From the NCBI GenBank assembly GCA_019096195.1, contig JAGTXK010000024.1, positions 1-64,000 of the forward strand: DNA of 64,000 nt. Reading direction: 5' to 3'. The position numbers and the translations under genes are program-made. Source of the DNA: Boletus sp. NGJ. Lineage: Eukaryota > Basidiomycota > Agaricomycetes > Boletales > Boletaceae. The notes below the pieces were generated by a model. That model was not told the origin of the DNA, ran no database searches, and worked only from the letters and a program-made list of their open reading frames with translations. Each line of letters starts with the position of its first letter. Position 1 is the stretch's first letter. Shown here in pieces: positions 23,540 to 35,229 of the stretch.

Positions 23540-23578
23540 TTAGGATTAGGATTAGGATTAGGATTAGGATTAGGATTA
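23540..23578. repeat. TTAGGA array, six units (right arm)
   Basis: Six perfect TTAGGA hexamers at 23540-23575 followed by TTAAAA. The left arm has five. The unit resembles but is not the common fungal telomere repeat TTAGGG. Confidence 0.9.
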
Positions 23579-24099
23579 AAATTAGAATTAAAATTAGAAT
23601 TAGAACTAGTAGAATTAATATTTGATTGGATTTGAAATTAGAATTGGCTTGAAATTGGATTAGAATTAGATTGAGAATTAGAATTGCTAAGCCACTATGG
23701 AAGCACTATATATACTATGGCATCACTATGACCATACTATGAGACACTATGAAAGTACTATTAGAATACTATGACAGACTATGGCCACACTATGAACAGA
23801 CTATGAGACACTGTCATAGTACTATCAAACCACTATCCAGTTGGACCCTCACTATGAGCACTATGTTACTGTCCAGTACTGTCCAGCACTGAACAGTTAG
23901 TCCTGTTTTTACTAATGTAATAGCTTGCCCGAGTTCTTACATTAGTTGCAAACAACACTGTTAAGTTCCAACCAGCAGAGTCAGTGGATGCATGGTCGCC
24001 ATACATCCCTAAAGGAACCCAGTATGAGTTCAACAACAGAATCTGGGGTGCAACCACCCAGTGCTACCTTACACCAATTCAAAGACTAACCAACAAGCA

Positions 24100-24840
24100 A
24101 TTTGATTTAATCATGGCATTAGTACAGTATTAGCCAAAGGAAGAATATTTCTAACTTGAGCTGATGGCACTGGCAGCCGAGAGCATTGATCAAGAGTCAG
24201 AGCATCCACAGCAATGCTAAGACTATTTTCTGCATCAGGGATGATGGTGGGCTGTGTTGGATAAACTTGGAACAGGCCCAAGCTATCAGGTTCTGTGGAA
24301 TACTGAGCAGGGGGAAGTGGACTATGTCATGAATGGGATGGACTGGCAGGCAAGGATGGGGGTGGCACTTGACAAAGACCAACCAATTTGCCAAGTAGAA
24401 AATCAGTGTAACATGCAGATAAGTGGATCTGACTTCCTGAGTGAACAGAGACAACAACAGGTGTATCTTGTGTGTTGGATGGGTCTGCAACATTCTAACT
24501 GGGCTAACAAAATTGTGTTAGTCTCTATTCATTTGAAGAATTGTCGAGATTGTACTTCAACAATGTGTCCATTGTTGTTGAAGTCATTGATATCCATTAT
24601 AATCACTGGTGAAGTCCCTTGGACATCTTGTAGACCAGCTGGCCCAGAACTTGGAGATGAGAAATGTCTATGTGAGCGCTTTCGCTTCTTATTCTTCCAA
24701 TGCTTTTGCTCCAGATGATGATGCTTGGAAAAAAGATCAGACATGAATTCTTTACTTGCTGTACACTGAGACTCATGAGAGCTCAGTGACCATTCACTTT
24801 GGAATGTTCTGCTGCATTCAAGGCATGATAGGTCATCCAT
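24100..24840 (-). pseudogene. Plavaka transposase N-terminal fragment with C2H2 zinc finger
   Basis: On the minus strand from 24840: MDDLSCLECSRTFQSEWSLS gives a C2H2 finger (C-x2-C at residues 6 and 9, then His and Cys), followed by LFSKHHHLEQKHW and a basic stretch KNKKRKRS. Further down the minus strand, at about 24300-24190, TEPDSLGLFQVYPTQPTIIP and DAENSLSIAVDALTLDQC match the equivalent segment of the larger Plavaka copy near 38140-38250. The fragment is cut at 24090, where the inverted-repeat arm begins. Confidence 0.75.
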
Positions 24841-25672
24841 TATTGCAGTAAGGAGGGTGAGGGAGCTTCAGGAAATGACTCAAACTTGGTAACTTCAAAA
24901 TACGAGGCTTTTTTATATTCCGACAATGGCAGCATACACAAAATAGTAAAGATCTAGCCTAGAAAACACAGGTTAGTTATTTGAAGATGCATCTGGGCTT
25001 CTGCAACTTACTAAAATGTCCAGCAGTGTCTAGTGTGTAACAACACACAGTGACTGAATTTGACAGAGAGGGATTGCACATGCTGGGGTGATTGTAGAAT
25101 TTTCCCACAACTCATAAGGCCACATATGAGGCTGATCACATCTTGATCTTGAACCCTATTCATCCACCCATGGCCATGCCCTCCAACAGCTGAAAATATG
25201 CATGTTCCCTGGATTCTGATTCTGATTTAATAGATAAACATGCCAAGAGACAGACTCCAGAAACTGAAGACCAAGTTCAGTCTACAAAACAGAAGGAATA
25301 TCTTGAGAACATGTAAGTATCCAGATTTATTGACATGATCCTGATACCAAAAATGCAATACATCCAGCCCACAGAAAGTGCTTGAATAAAGTAAATGAGC
25401 CTATCAAATGCTCATTCACCTTGCATCTGGCCTCAAAACACTTATACTGTAAATAACCCTTCAAAATTGAAGGAATGCAGGAATGTCATCAGCAAGGTGA
25501 GTATATGTGCATACACTCACTTGCTTGACTACTGATCATTGCTACAGATGAATAAGGCCATTAAATCAATGTGTGCTAATGACTCTGCCCATCTCAGATG
25601 ACAACCAGAATAATCACCCCAAAACCAACCAATCAACATCAATGACATGTTACGACCCACCCTGCAGCGATA
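24841..25672. other. No gene seen
   Basis: CpG-poor sequence with no coding pattern that I recognise. It contains a few words similar to Plavaka 5' regions and the left flank of a Tc1 element whose TA target site is at 25671-25672. Confidence 0.4.
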
Positions 25673-26990
25673 CAGTAACCTCCAAAACTGTTACAATGTC
25701 TAACCCTGAGATGGTGTGTGCAGCACACCACAAACACCCATGGACATTACACTTCACTTTGGTGGGAACAAACAAAGTACACACTCTTGGCTACAATCCA
25801 GCCTCTGGATCATGGAGTTATGTTCTTTTCAAAACAGCAATACAATTGCAATAGTTTTGCATCTTTTAGTAGAGAATGTACAATCTTGTTGAAATATCAT
25901 CATAAGTGGCAATGTTTGGTTATACAAACAAGGATACACATATAAATATTATGTCTGAGTTTGAAATAGTTCACACACTTCTTTATTTCCAACCACATCA
26001 TCATGAGATCCATCTCTTCTACTTAGAAAAACACCATTCTATTGCTGCCACCACTGGTCTCTATGCTTCTACCATATCCAGGCTCCACTCCAAAGAGCAT
26101 TCTGAGCTTCAGAAATCTGTTGGAGGTTGCCCATCCAAGCTTTCTCCTACCAATCTTTATTATGCCATCTGTCTCATTTCATCTAGAAAGGCAGAAAATG
26201 CTGTCCAGGTGACCAAGGCTCTCACCAATGTGGCAATGTGGTTAACCAACCCCTCTCTACCACCACAGTACACTGGCACTTGAGAAAAACTGGTATGAAG
26301 GCTGTGGTGAAGTCTAAATGCCCCCTTCTATCAGCTAGGCATCACAAGGCTTGCTTGTACTTTGCCTATGCTTATAAGAATTGGATTATAGAGGAATGGA
26401 AGAAGGTAGTATGGTCTGATAAGACTAAAATCAATCACCTAGGGTCAGATGGGTGAAAATGGGTCTGGAAAAAAGCAGATGAAGGGCTTAATGATAGATT
26501 GGTTGAAGGGACCTTGAAGTTTGGAGGAGGTTCTCTCATGATGTGGGGGTGTATGACTTGGTAGAGAGTTGGCTATGCTGTCAAGATTTGATGATAGGAT
26601 GGATGGAGACCTTTATCTTCAGATTTTAAAGGATGAGCTGCTAAATACTCTGTAGTATTATGGTCTAGATTCTTCTAACATGATCTTTCAGCAAGATAAT
26701 GACTCCAAGCATACTTGCAAAAAGGTGAAAGAGTGGCTTGGAAAGTAGGATTTTGGGACTATGATATGGCCAGCACACTCTCCTGACCTCAACCCCATTG
26801 AACACCTCTGGGGTCACCTAAAAAGAAGACTAGTAGATCAAAAACATCCTCCTAGTGGAATTCATAAGTTATGAGAGAGTGTGTATGTGGAATGGGAGGG
26901 GATACTACTTGAGGAGTGTCAGACATTAATTGAAAGCATGCTTAAGAGGGTTGAGGCAGTGCTCAAGACAAAAGGAGGCTATACCAAATG
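25673..26990 (+). mobile_element. Tc1/mariner transposon copy 1, right end missing
   Basis: The left terminus CAGTAACCTCCAAAACTG follows a TA dinucleotide and matches the terminus of the copy at 61456. A transposase reads left to right: helix-turn-helix region near 26045-26160 (GLYASTISRLHSKEHSELQK), then KTGMKAVVKSKCPLLSARHH, VVWSDKTKINHLGSDG with the first catalytic Asp, FQQDNDSKHTCKKVKEWL with the second, and [18 protein letters not shown] with the Glu (DDE of the Tc1 DD34E type). Stops interrupt it, one of them just after GSDG near 26455. The 3' terminal inverted repeat is absent: similarity ends at GGYTK and stop near 26990, where a different transposon begins on the other strand. Confidence 0.85.
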
Positions 26991-27610
26991 ATCTACAGAG
27001 CTTTTGTCAACAAAAACCAAGTATTCTGCCTTATATAAACCAATCCTAGCAAGATAATCCAGCTGTTTTTCTGCAGACTGTTCTATTGCAACAGATGTGA
27101 CCTAGAAATATAAAAATCAGTCATCAGACTCATCACAAATGTTGATACAAAAAAAGAAAACTTTTTTCATTGTGAGTCCTGTTCTGTGAAGTGTCCTTCA
27201 AACAGTTGCATGTGAGACATTGACACCACAAGAGATAGCAAGCATCTTCTGCAATTTGTCCAAGTACAGATCAGGGGTCTTGCTGATGGTCCCCAGAAGA
27301 AACTAGTACATACAATCATTGGTTAGTAGCTATTGTATCATAAACAGACTAATTGCCAGTGTGATCATACCTCAACATTGGTACCACTAAGGTGCCTATT
27401 GTGTTTTCATTCTTGTTGAGTTGTTGTTCTATTGCCAGGATTTGGAACCATCCCTATGCATGAAAATATGAGAGAACATGTTTAACAGTGCAAGTTGAGA
27501 TATTGAGGCACATAGCAATCTGTTCAAGATCGAGAAGCCTGAGGTTTGATATTCATACTATGGCCCATTGGATGTCCAGAGAAGTCTGTTTGCCTCATGG
27601 CATATCTGTG
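26981..27610 (-). pseudogene. Second Tc1-like (DDE_3) transposase fragment
   Basis: On the minus strand, pieces read in the order MRHGKQTSLD-like helix-turn-helix region (about 27600-27480), then a TPDLYLDKLQKMLAISCGVN-like segment in shifted frames near 27280-27230, and LDYLARIGLYKAEYLVFVD then KSSVDHLV near 27045-26987. These match the N-terminal half of a widespread fungal Tc1-like family that differs from copy 1. Several stops and frame changes are present. The catalytic Asp of the VFVD(K/E)SS motif is kept, but the fragment stops immediately after it, at the junction with copy 1. Confidence 0.55.
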
Positions 27611-27899
27611 ATGAGGTTTCAAGCCCTGTATCACAAGAAGAAACACAATATTGACACCAGACATACTGTGATCAGAAATCCCAGAATTCCAGAATTTTGA
27701 GTTTTCAAAACTTGTTTTTTTTTGTCACCGGTCAATATGGAACCTGTTCTCTGGCCCCCTCTGAGTTGAATGGTATGGTTTTTGTTGAATTCTGGCTGTG
27801 CATTGAGGTGCAATGCTTGCCTGAAGACAAAATATGTTTTTTTACATAATATTCCCATGGGATCAAGTCATGTGAAAATTACAGTAAGGCCTGTGAAGC

Positions 27900-29158
27900 A
27901 TGGCAATGCACTAAAACGTTCCCAGCTAAACCATTTGGCATGCTCCCCAAACCTTATTCCCAATTGCAACTGGCAGTATACAGTATCTCAGTTGACCTCA
28001 TTACTTCCCTATCCCTCAGCCACAGACACAACTCTATTGTTGTCATCATTGATTGCCACTCCAAAATGATATGGATCATGCCCACAAATACAGAAATCAC
28101 ATTGGAGGGTCTTGCCAGACTTTACAGAGATCATGTTTGGAGGGACTTTGATTTACCAGAACAAATCATCAGTGATTGGGGGGTTCAATTCATCTCCAAC
28201 TTTGTGAACGACCTCAATGACCTTCTTGGAATTCACACCAGTGTATTGACTGTGTACCACCCACAGACCAATGGCCAGATGGAGTGTATCAATCAAGAAA
28301 TCAAGCAATACTTACATCTCTTCATTAATTATCATCAATCTGACTGGTCAAATTGGCTTGCTGTAGCTGAGTTCAGCTACAACAACAAGGTTCAAATATT
28401 GACTGGCTATTTCCCATTCTTCCTCAACTATGGCCAGCATCCCTGAAAGGGATTTGAACTCCATGTTCACATTCATGTGGAAAGTGCAGAAACCTTCACT
28501 ACACACATGCAAACTATCCGAGAAGATGCCAATTCTACCCTAGCTAAAGCTGCTGCGGATATGAAGAGATATTATGATTGTGAAATGCCCCCAATTACCT
28601 ATCTGGAGACAAGGTGTGGTTAGAGTCTACTAACATCAAGTCCCAACAGCCTTCAAAAAAACATGATGACCACCATCTTGGACCTTTTACAGTGCTTGAT
28701 AAGGTCAGACTGTGAGCCTATCAACTCTAACTACCATCTTCGTGGATGACTCATTCTGTTTCCACACATCCTTACTCTGGCCCTATCACCCCCCAATTTC
28801 ATCCCTCCAGAAGACCCAGACCACCCCTGCCAGTCAATTTTGGAGATCATGTAGAGCTTAAAGTGGAAGAGATATTGGACCATCATCTTCAAAGAGGAAA
28901 AGATGAATACTTGGTAAAGTGGAAGGGTCCACCACACAAAGAAAATACTTAGGAACCCCAAGGCCATTTGGAAGGTGAACACGGGGTTAACATCAAGTTC
29001 TGGGATTTCCTTGATCACCACCATCTCGTATCCATGCCTTCTTAGATTCATTGAATCACCCCCTGCTCAATCAAAATCTATGGCTGAGATGTCAACCTGT
29101 TTTTTTATGTGTCAGAAGATTGGATCAACAAGGACATTGATCTTGGAAAAGGGGGTAC
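27900..29158 (+). mobile_element. Ty3/gypsy chromovirus fossil: integrase and chromodomain
   Basis: This is the 3' part of a Ty3/gypsy polyprotein. An integrase core spans about 27950-28450 (recognisable by DRHSKMIW-type and VYHPQTNGQMECINQE segments), followed by a chromodomain near 28850-28980 (VEEILDHHLQRGKDEYLVKW). A polypurine stretch AAAAGGGGGTAC precedes 29159. Only this 3' part is present, and it is broken at several points. The CpG-poor sequence suggests an old copy. Confidence 0.8.
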
Positions 29159-29393
29159 TGTTGTGAGTTCATCTTGTCATCTGGTTTTGTCATCATAGCC
29201 TGGCCCCTTCTCTAATCTGTCATCTGCCATCATGATTCGTCATAGCTAGGACTTGTATATAGACAGGTTAGGAGTATCTAGGGGTTCCCCAAGTCTGTCC
29301 TCCTCAGTCTATAGTCACTCCCATTGTTCAAGGCTGCCTATGATATTTAGCTCATTCTTCAGTCAGTGCATTTGCTGAGATCAGAGCCTGACA
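29159..29393 (+). mobile_element. Probable 3' LTR remnant of the gypsy fossil
   Basis: The sequence starts TGTTGTGAG directly after the polypurine tract and ends in CA at 29393, immediately before the svf1-like pseudogene. It is short for an LTR, so it may be incomplete. No second LTR was found in the window. Confidence 0.4.
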
Positions 29394-29985
29394 GCCTTGA
29401 GGAATAGTCAATATCCAAGGCCCTTCCCAGCGAAAGTCAAGTGCTTGAGGCTTCCTGTAGTAACATATATTGGCATCTTGTGGCACATGTCACAGTACAA
29501 GATATGATGAGTGCTGATAGTATCTGAATTAGGCACTTGGATTGGTCCAGTGACTTGGTCTCTGCAGGCAATTTGTCACCAGGTACAAGTGAGCTCACAT
29601 TTCATGCTCACCCCAGTATTAAATGTGGGTCATGCATGTCGTGGAGTGGGGCACTACCAATTTTAAAGGCTGGCAAAGCCCCATTCGGAGTTGATGAGGT
29701 TGGGGCACATTGCCTTGAATGGAAACTTGCGATGGTGTAAGGCCCAAAGTGATGAACAACACATCCCTTGGGCCTGTTCATGACTGGACTGCAGTAGGTG
29801 AGCCCTCCTTTAGGTCCTTGGCCAACTTTGAAACTGGGTACTGCCAAGTTGAAAGGGAGGTCTGCGGAGAGTCTTTGAGATAAAAAGGTTTTTAAGTTGA
29901 TGGCCACTGCCACAGAATGCAGACCAACATAATAAGATAGTGTACTGTGCATAATAAACCTGGCTTGTTCAACATGTCCAATCAT
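29394..29985 (-). pseudogene. svf1-like pseudogene fragment
   Basis: On the minus strand, SFKVGQGPKGGLTYCSPVMN and RPKGCVVHHFGPYT (29845-29730) match VPGFKVGPGPKGGFSYFGSD and KPEGYVVHRFWPQT of the svf1 gene at 46700-46570. Nucleotide similarity continues to 29394, for example CCTTGAGGAATAGTCAATATCCAAGG against CCTTGAGGAACGGTCAATATCGAAGG. It covers the middle and part of the C-terminal domain. It has stops and an internal deletion of nearly 100 bp. Many CpGs in the intact gene are TpG or CpA here. The 5' limit is uncertain, since clear similarity ends near 29860. Confidence 0.8.
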
Positions 29986-30303
29986 GACCTATACCAATCT
30001 CGATCGCAATGACACTTCAGGTCAGTGTGGCCTTGGTACTCAATTGCGACAGCTCTAAATGTTGTTCTGTTATGTAGAGAGGCATGAATGTAGTTACAAA
30101 ATGTAGTCTTTGACCAAGTGAACCTGAAAGTGGTGCAATCTTTCTTTTCTCCACACCACTTCATTCATCTATGGCCCGCCTTCCTCAGAGCTGAACTCTG
30201 TGCTGGTTTTTCACTTCTTTATCCAGCCTTTTGCTCGCTGAGCAACACACACATTCCTTACCATCCCATTCCACCCCAGCACTAGTCTGAAAGTCCCATC
30301 GCC

Positions 30304-33300
30304 ATGATCAATCCCAACCTCAAAATCATCCCGGACTTTGCCAGCCCAGAATTTGACATTATCCACCAAGGGCTATGCCTAGGCTACCAAGAGGATGACC
30401 AGCAGGCCATCAAATGCCTGGTAAATGCATGGCAAATCAACAAAGACACTCATATTGTAGCCTGGAACACACAAAGGGAAGTGGAAGCCAGGGAAGCTAA
30501 GGAGGTCGAGGTAGCCTGCAGAGCACAAGAAGAAAAAGAGAAAAGACTAGCCAGGGAGGAAGCTGAACATGAGCAACAGGAATCTGACAAGAAGAAAGCC
30601 AAGATGAACTCATTCATGTAGGACACATCAGCTCCTGACATCGTCATTCACCCCTCCTCCCAGTACGCGCTGCAGAAACTAAGTACCTTTGACTATGTTG
30701 AACTATGGTACTGTACTTCACCCTTTCTGGCAGAATAGATGTAGCAAAGCACTCCAGCAAGTCACAAGCTGACAGCACATTCAGCATCTCCAGGGTTGAC
30801 AATCATCTCACTGTTCACTCCATTGCCTCAGTCAGAGCTTCACACAATGTCCTTTCAGACCACAACCTATCCTTCCCAGAGTTCCTCAAAGCAAAGAACT
30901 TCTTTCTCAACCATGCCAGAAAAGCTGAATGGTCAATTGAGCACCTTGACTCCCTAGCAAAGTTTTTCTAGCTGCTAGAAACTCACCCAATGACCCAGCT
31001 GCCCCTAGGGCAAGAGATCAATCCTAACCTACGCCTCACACGTCCACCTAGACTGGCACCAAGAGCTCAAAGCCAGTCATAGCTATGATATCTCCATCAT
31101 CAACCAGCATCTAATACATGCCATAGTAGACAAAGTCAAAGCACTCAACAATGAACTCATCAAGGCCAAGGTAAGCTCATTCCAAAACCCATTGGTTCAC
31201 CACTCACTTCCATTCATTACATATGCCAACCTTCCTATAATCACCTCCAACCTCACACTCTCACAAACCCTCCCACAACCGTGCCCGGTTAAAATCCCCC
31301 CCCACCTGGTGCAGCACTGTGAACAATGTCCCACCACTGCCCCACACTCATAGATGCTAGACTCCCTTGGCAGGTCTGAGTCTTCATCGGGTTGCCTGGG
31401 ACAAGGAACGTGCTCATTCCAGCCATGCTCTGAGTGCCAGAGCCACAGGCACAACCATACCTCATGTTCTCACTTCCCAGGCCCAACCAGAGACTGGCGC
31501 ATGCAGGGTAACTCCCCTGACCCCTTTCACAATCAACATTAGAAGATCCCGTCTTGATCGCAATCATGCTCCCCTAAACCAGCAGCATGCAATCGACCCA
31601 GAAGCAAGGGCAGCAAATCCGCCTGTCCCAAATACCTTGGGTGGTTTCCACACAATGTGCAAAACTGCAACAATGAAGAGTTTTGGGATGGATCCCCCAC
31701 ACAATGTCACCACAACACAGACAGTCACCTCATCAATCCCCAGGGTCAAACCATCTGCAGTGACTGGCAATGACCCCTTGGTTGCCACCTCAAACACTCA
31801 GCCATCCATGAGTGCTCTAGCTGTGGAGATGGGAGACATGGAGCCTAGAACTGTGCTAAAGCTCAGAAAAACTAGAGCTCTAACACCCTATATTCCTGAG
31901 GCTTGGGAGCATCACCTCCACATCCATAATCTCATACATAGATATCCATCTATATCTGATGGCCTTCGCCAGGGCTTTCATGCCAATCTCCCCAACCTAA
32001 CTTTATCATTCACCCCCCCTAATAATTCCTTAATTGAGGTGTATGCTGATATTTTCAAAGAGATCATAAATAAGGAGTTCATCAAAGGGTGCTACATCAG
32101 CCCCTTTGACCTAACAACCATAGAAAACATCCTTGGCCCAATCCAAATGGCCCTGCTCTCCCTTATACCCAAACCTGGCAAACCAGGCAAATTCCATCTG
32201 GTCCAAAACCTATCATTTTCATATAATCCCACCTCACCCAACATATCATCAGTTAATTCACCTGTAGATCCTGACCTCTTCCCAACCCATTACAGTACCT
32301 TTCACATAATGTCCTCTCTTATATCACATCTACCACCGGGATCTGAGGTGGCAGTCTGGGATGTAGCTGAGGCCTATCAAACCATTCCATCCCACCCTTC
32401 CCAATGGCCTTCACTTGTCATCTGATTATTCAGAAACAAATTCACCATTGACACCTCCCTCTGCTTCGACTTCGCCCCTTCAGAAGGCATCTATGGAAAG
32501 CTTGGGGAAGCTGGTGCTGACATAATGAGACACATTGGCATCGGTCCCATCACCAGATGGATAGATAACCACACCTTCTGGCATACAACCACCTGCGTGC
32601 ATTATTAGCTAAACAAATCAATGACAAAGGGGAATACATTACTAAGGGTGGTTGTTCATGGTTCACCGGGAGCAAACTCCCCAATGACAAAACAGAGGAA
32701 TTTGATGAGGACATGACATGCCCCCTCAAAGACCTCATGTAGACCTCCCTCCATTCTGCATCTGACCTAGAATTCTGTTACAACCTGAGTGACATCAACA
32801 GCATATCAGACCAACTTGGCATACCTTGGAAACTCTCTAAAGATGTCCCCTTTACACCCCAACCCATGTTCATAGGCCTAATCTGGAACCTGCCCACACG
32901 TACCATCACCCTTACTGAAGCCAAGCATCAGAAATGCATCAATGCCATCGCCAACTAGGAGGAGAAGTGCACCCACACACTAGACAAAGTATAAAAGCTA
33001 CATGGCAAACTATTCCATGCATCAATCATATTTCCAGCCGGTCGGACCTATTTCATCAATCTCAAAGCAATGCTAGAAATCATTGGCAATAACCCCTTCA
33101 TGTCCAGAATACCCCCCCATGCAACCTCAGGAGATATAAGCTGGTGGAAAAACACACTTAGCACCCTCCTGCTTCCATCAATTCCACTTCCTGGCCTTCA
33201 GCAGATGCATGACTTCCATGCCTTTTCAGATGCCAGCTCAACCAGAATCAGCATCACCATCGGTGAACAATGGTGCACTTGGCACCTTAAAACTGGTTGG

Positions 33301-34740
33301 CATGCTGATGGCCGCAATATCGAATGGGTGGAGAGCATCAGATTCGAGCTCCTCGTCCACACAATCATCAACACTTGTCCCCCCACCTTCATTTCAAGGT
33401 TTTCAGAGACAACAGCAGTGTGGTTGAAGGATGGGCAAGCGGCTGTAGCAGAAACAGGAGGGTCAATGATGTCTTCAAATGCATACACTCAATTCTATAG
33501 GACTCTGGATGTGAAGTCATCACACAGTACATCCCCAGCACTGAAAACCCCACTGATGGCTCCTCCCACAGTATATATGCCCCCTCATATCTTCTCCTTT
33601 CAAGAATCTCCATTTCCCCTGCCCTCCTACCCTTCGTCAGAGATCATAACATCCACACTACCAGCACACCCAGCCCACTCCTCCTCAATACTGGTGCTAG
33701 CCCTTCGTGTGGGACAAACAAACCACCCTAATACCACAACCCTCCCCTGGTAACCCCACCCCTAGTGCAAACCCACAGCTATCCAGGAAGCAGCGGTCAA
33801 CCCCAACCTGGCCCTCCATCCCTCCCTGCTGCATCCAGCATGCAAGGCTAAAGACCACCTGGTGCTATGGCTGCCCATCAAACCACGCAACACACCCAAC
33901 TCTCAGACTATACTATTGAGTGCAGACATCAATCAGATATACAAAGTTATCTTGCATGCATGGGCAGACAGCACAAAGGAAACCTATGGATCAGGACTTC
34001 TGGTTTTCCACATTTTCTGCAATAGCAAAGGCATACCAGAATCCCAGCAAGTGCCTGTTCAGGCCCCCATCATCGCCATCTTCATATCAACCCTTGCAGG
34101 CTCATACTCAGGCAGCGTGGTCATAAATTATGTGAGCGGCATCCGAGCCTGGCACACTATCCACAGGCTTGAATGGTCCCTCAACAACAACAAGATCAAC
34201 ACCCTCCTGAAAGCAGCCTCATCCCTAGCCCCTCCCCAATCCAAAAGAGCCCCATGTGAGCCCTACACCATTGAGATGCTCATATCCATCTGGAGCAACC
34301 TTAACATCGCATCCCTGCTTCATACAGCCACTTTCACCTGCCTCACAACAGCCTTTTATGCAACAGCACGCACAGGCAAACTCACTGTCAAAACACACCA
34401 CTTCTTTAATCCCCTAGTACATGTCAAACCCTCCAATGTCACAATACAACATGACCACTAGGGCAACTCAGTCACCGACTTTCACCTCCCAAGAATGAAG
34501 TCAGCCACAGCCAGAGAGAACATCAGCTGGGCCAAACAAGACAGTCCATCAGATCCACACACCACACTTGAAAATCACATGGCAGTGAACCTTCCCCCTC
34601 TCAATGGCCCACTATTTGCCTATAGACATGGCAAAAACCACCTCCCCCTCACTTGAAGCAAATTCGTATCTATTCTCACCTCCATGCTGAAAGCTTCCAG
34701 AAAACCACCACTGCCATCACAAAAGTTCAAGAAATTAGAC
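30304..34740 (+). mobile_element. DIRS-like (tyrosine-recombinase) retroelement fossil
   Basis: Parts in order: a Glu/Arg/Lys-rich coiled-coil Gag-like start (30304-30620); a second Gag-like segment (QYALQKLSTFDYVELWY near 30660) to about 31190; a reverse transcriptase with LIPKPGKPGKFHLVQNLSF near 32165-32220; an RNase H-like region with FHAFSDASS and GRNIEWVESIRFELL near 33215-33350; and a tyrosine recombinase N-terminal and core region (33920-34460, WADSTKETYGSGLLVFHIF). This order fits the DIRS group seen in mushrooms. It is broken at roughly half a dozen or more places, CpG-poor and old. Terminal repeats were not resolved. Confidence 0.7.
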
Positions 34741-35225
34741 ATAGCCAGATAATGTAAGAAATGATTATGTTATTAGATGTCGGCTGTGTCGTCATTGTCG
34801 GGTATATCATGCTTGCAATGGGTGTCATTGTGCAATCTTAGAAAGCTCAATTTCTGATAGACTTCATAATATATGACAGTGTATTAAATTATGATGCTCA
34901 GCAAGATATTCTGACACTTATTTTCATGCAGATACATGTATACATGTCATGATTTGCATTAATCGTTATGAGACAACATGCAAAAGAATGATATTACAGG
35001 CAGCTATAGCATCAGGATGACTTGGCACGATGCCTCTGGGGTGTGACTGCATTCCAAGAAATTCGCAGAATGTGGGATGGGTAGAAAGTGAGGTGATGAT
35101 GATTGCACTGGATTGAAATGGTCAGCATTTGCACTGGCAGCACTGCAGCTTGAAGGATTCCCTAGTAGGTCTACGCACTCAATAGTAATGTGGAGAAGAT
35201 CAGAATGATGATTAATAGCACACCC
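34741..35225. other. AT-rich spacer, no gene seen
   Basis: Sequence between the DIRS-like fossil and the DUF6698-like gene. No supported reading frame; one minus-strand frame here is in the wrong register relative to the neighbouring gene. Confidence 0.4.
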
Positions 35226-35229
35226 ACCT

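Larger units (their letters stand above)
20482..24090 (-). repeat. Right arm of 7.8 kb inverted duplication
   Basis: Reverse complement of 16308-19910 with very few differences. The arm ends abruptly at 24090. Beyond it the flank is Plavaka N-terminal sequence on the minus strand, while the left-arm flank before 16308 is unrelated. This shows that the duplication boundary is sharp on both sides. Confidence 0.95.

Noticed and set aside
30304-30621. Charged coiled-coil frame as a host gene
   Set aside because: It sits directly before Gag-like, RT, RNase H and recombinase parts and matches the start of DIRS-like elements.
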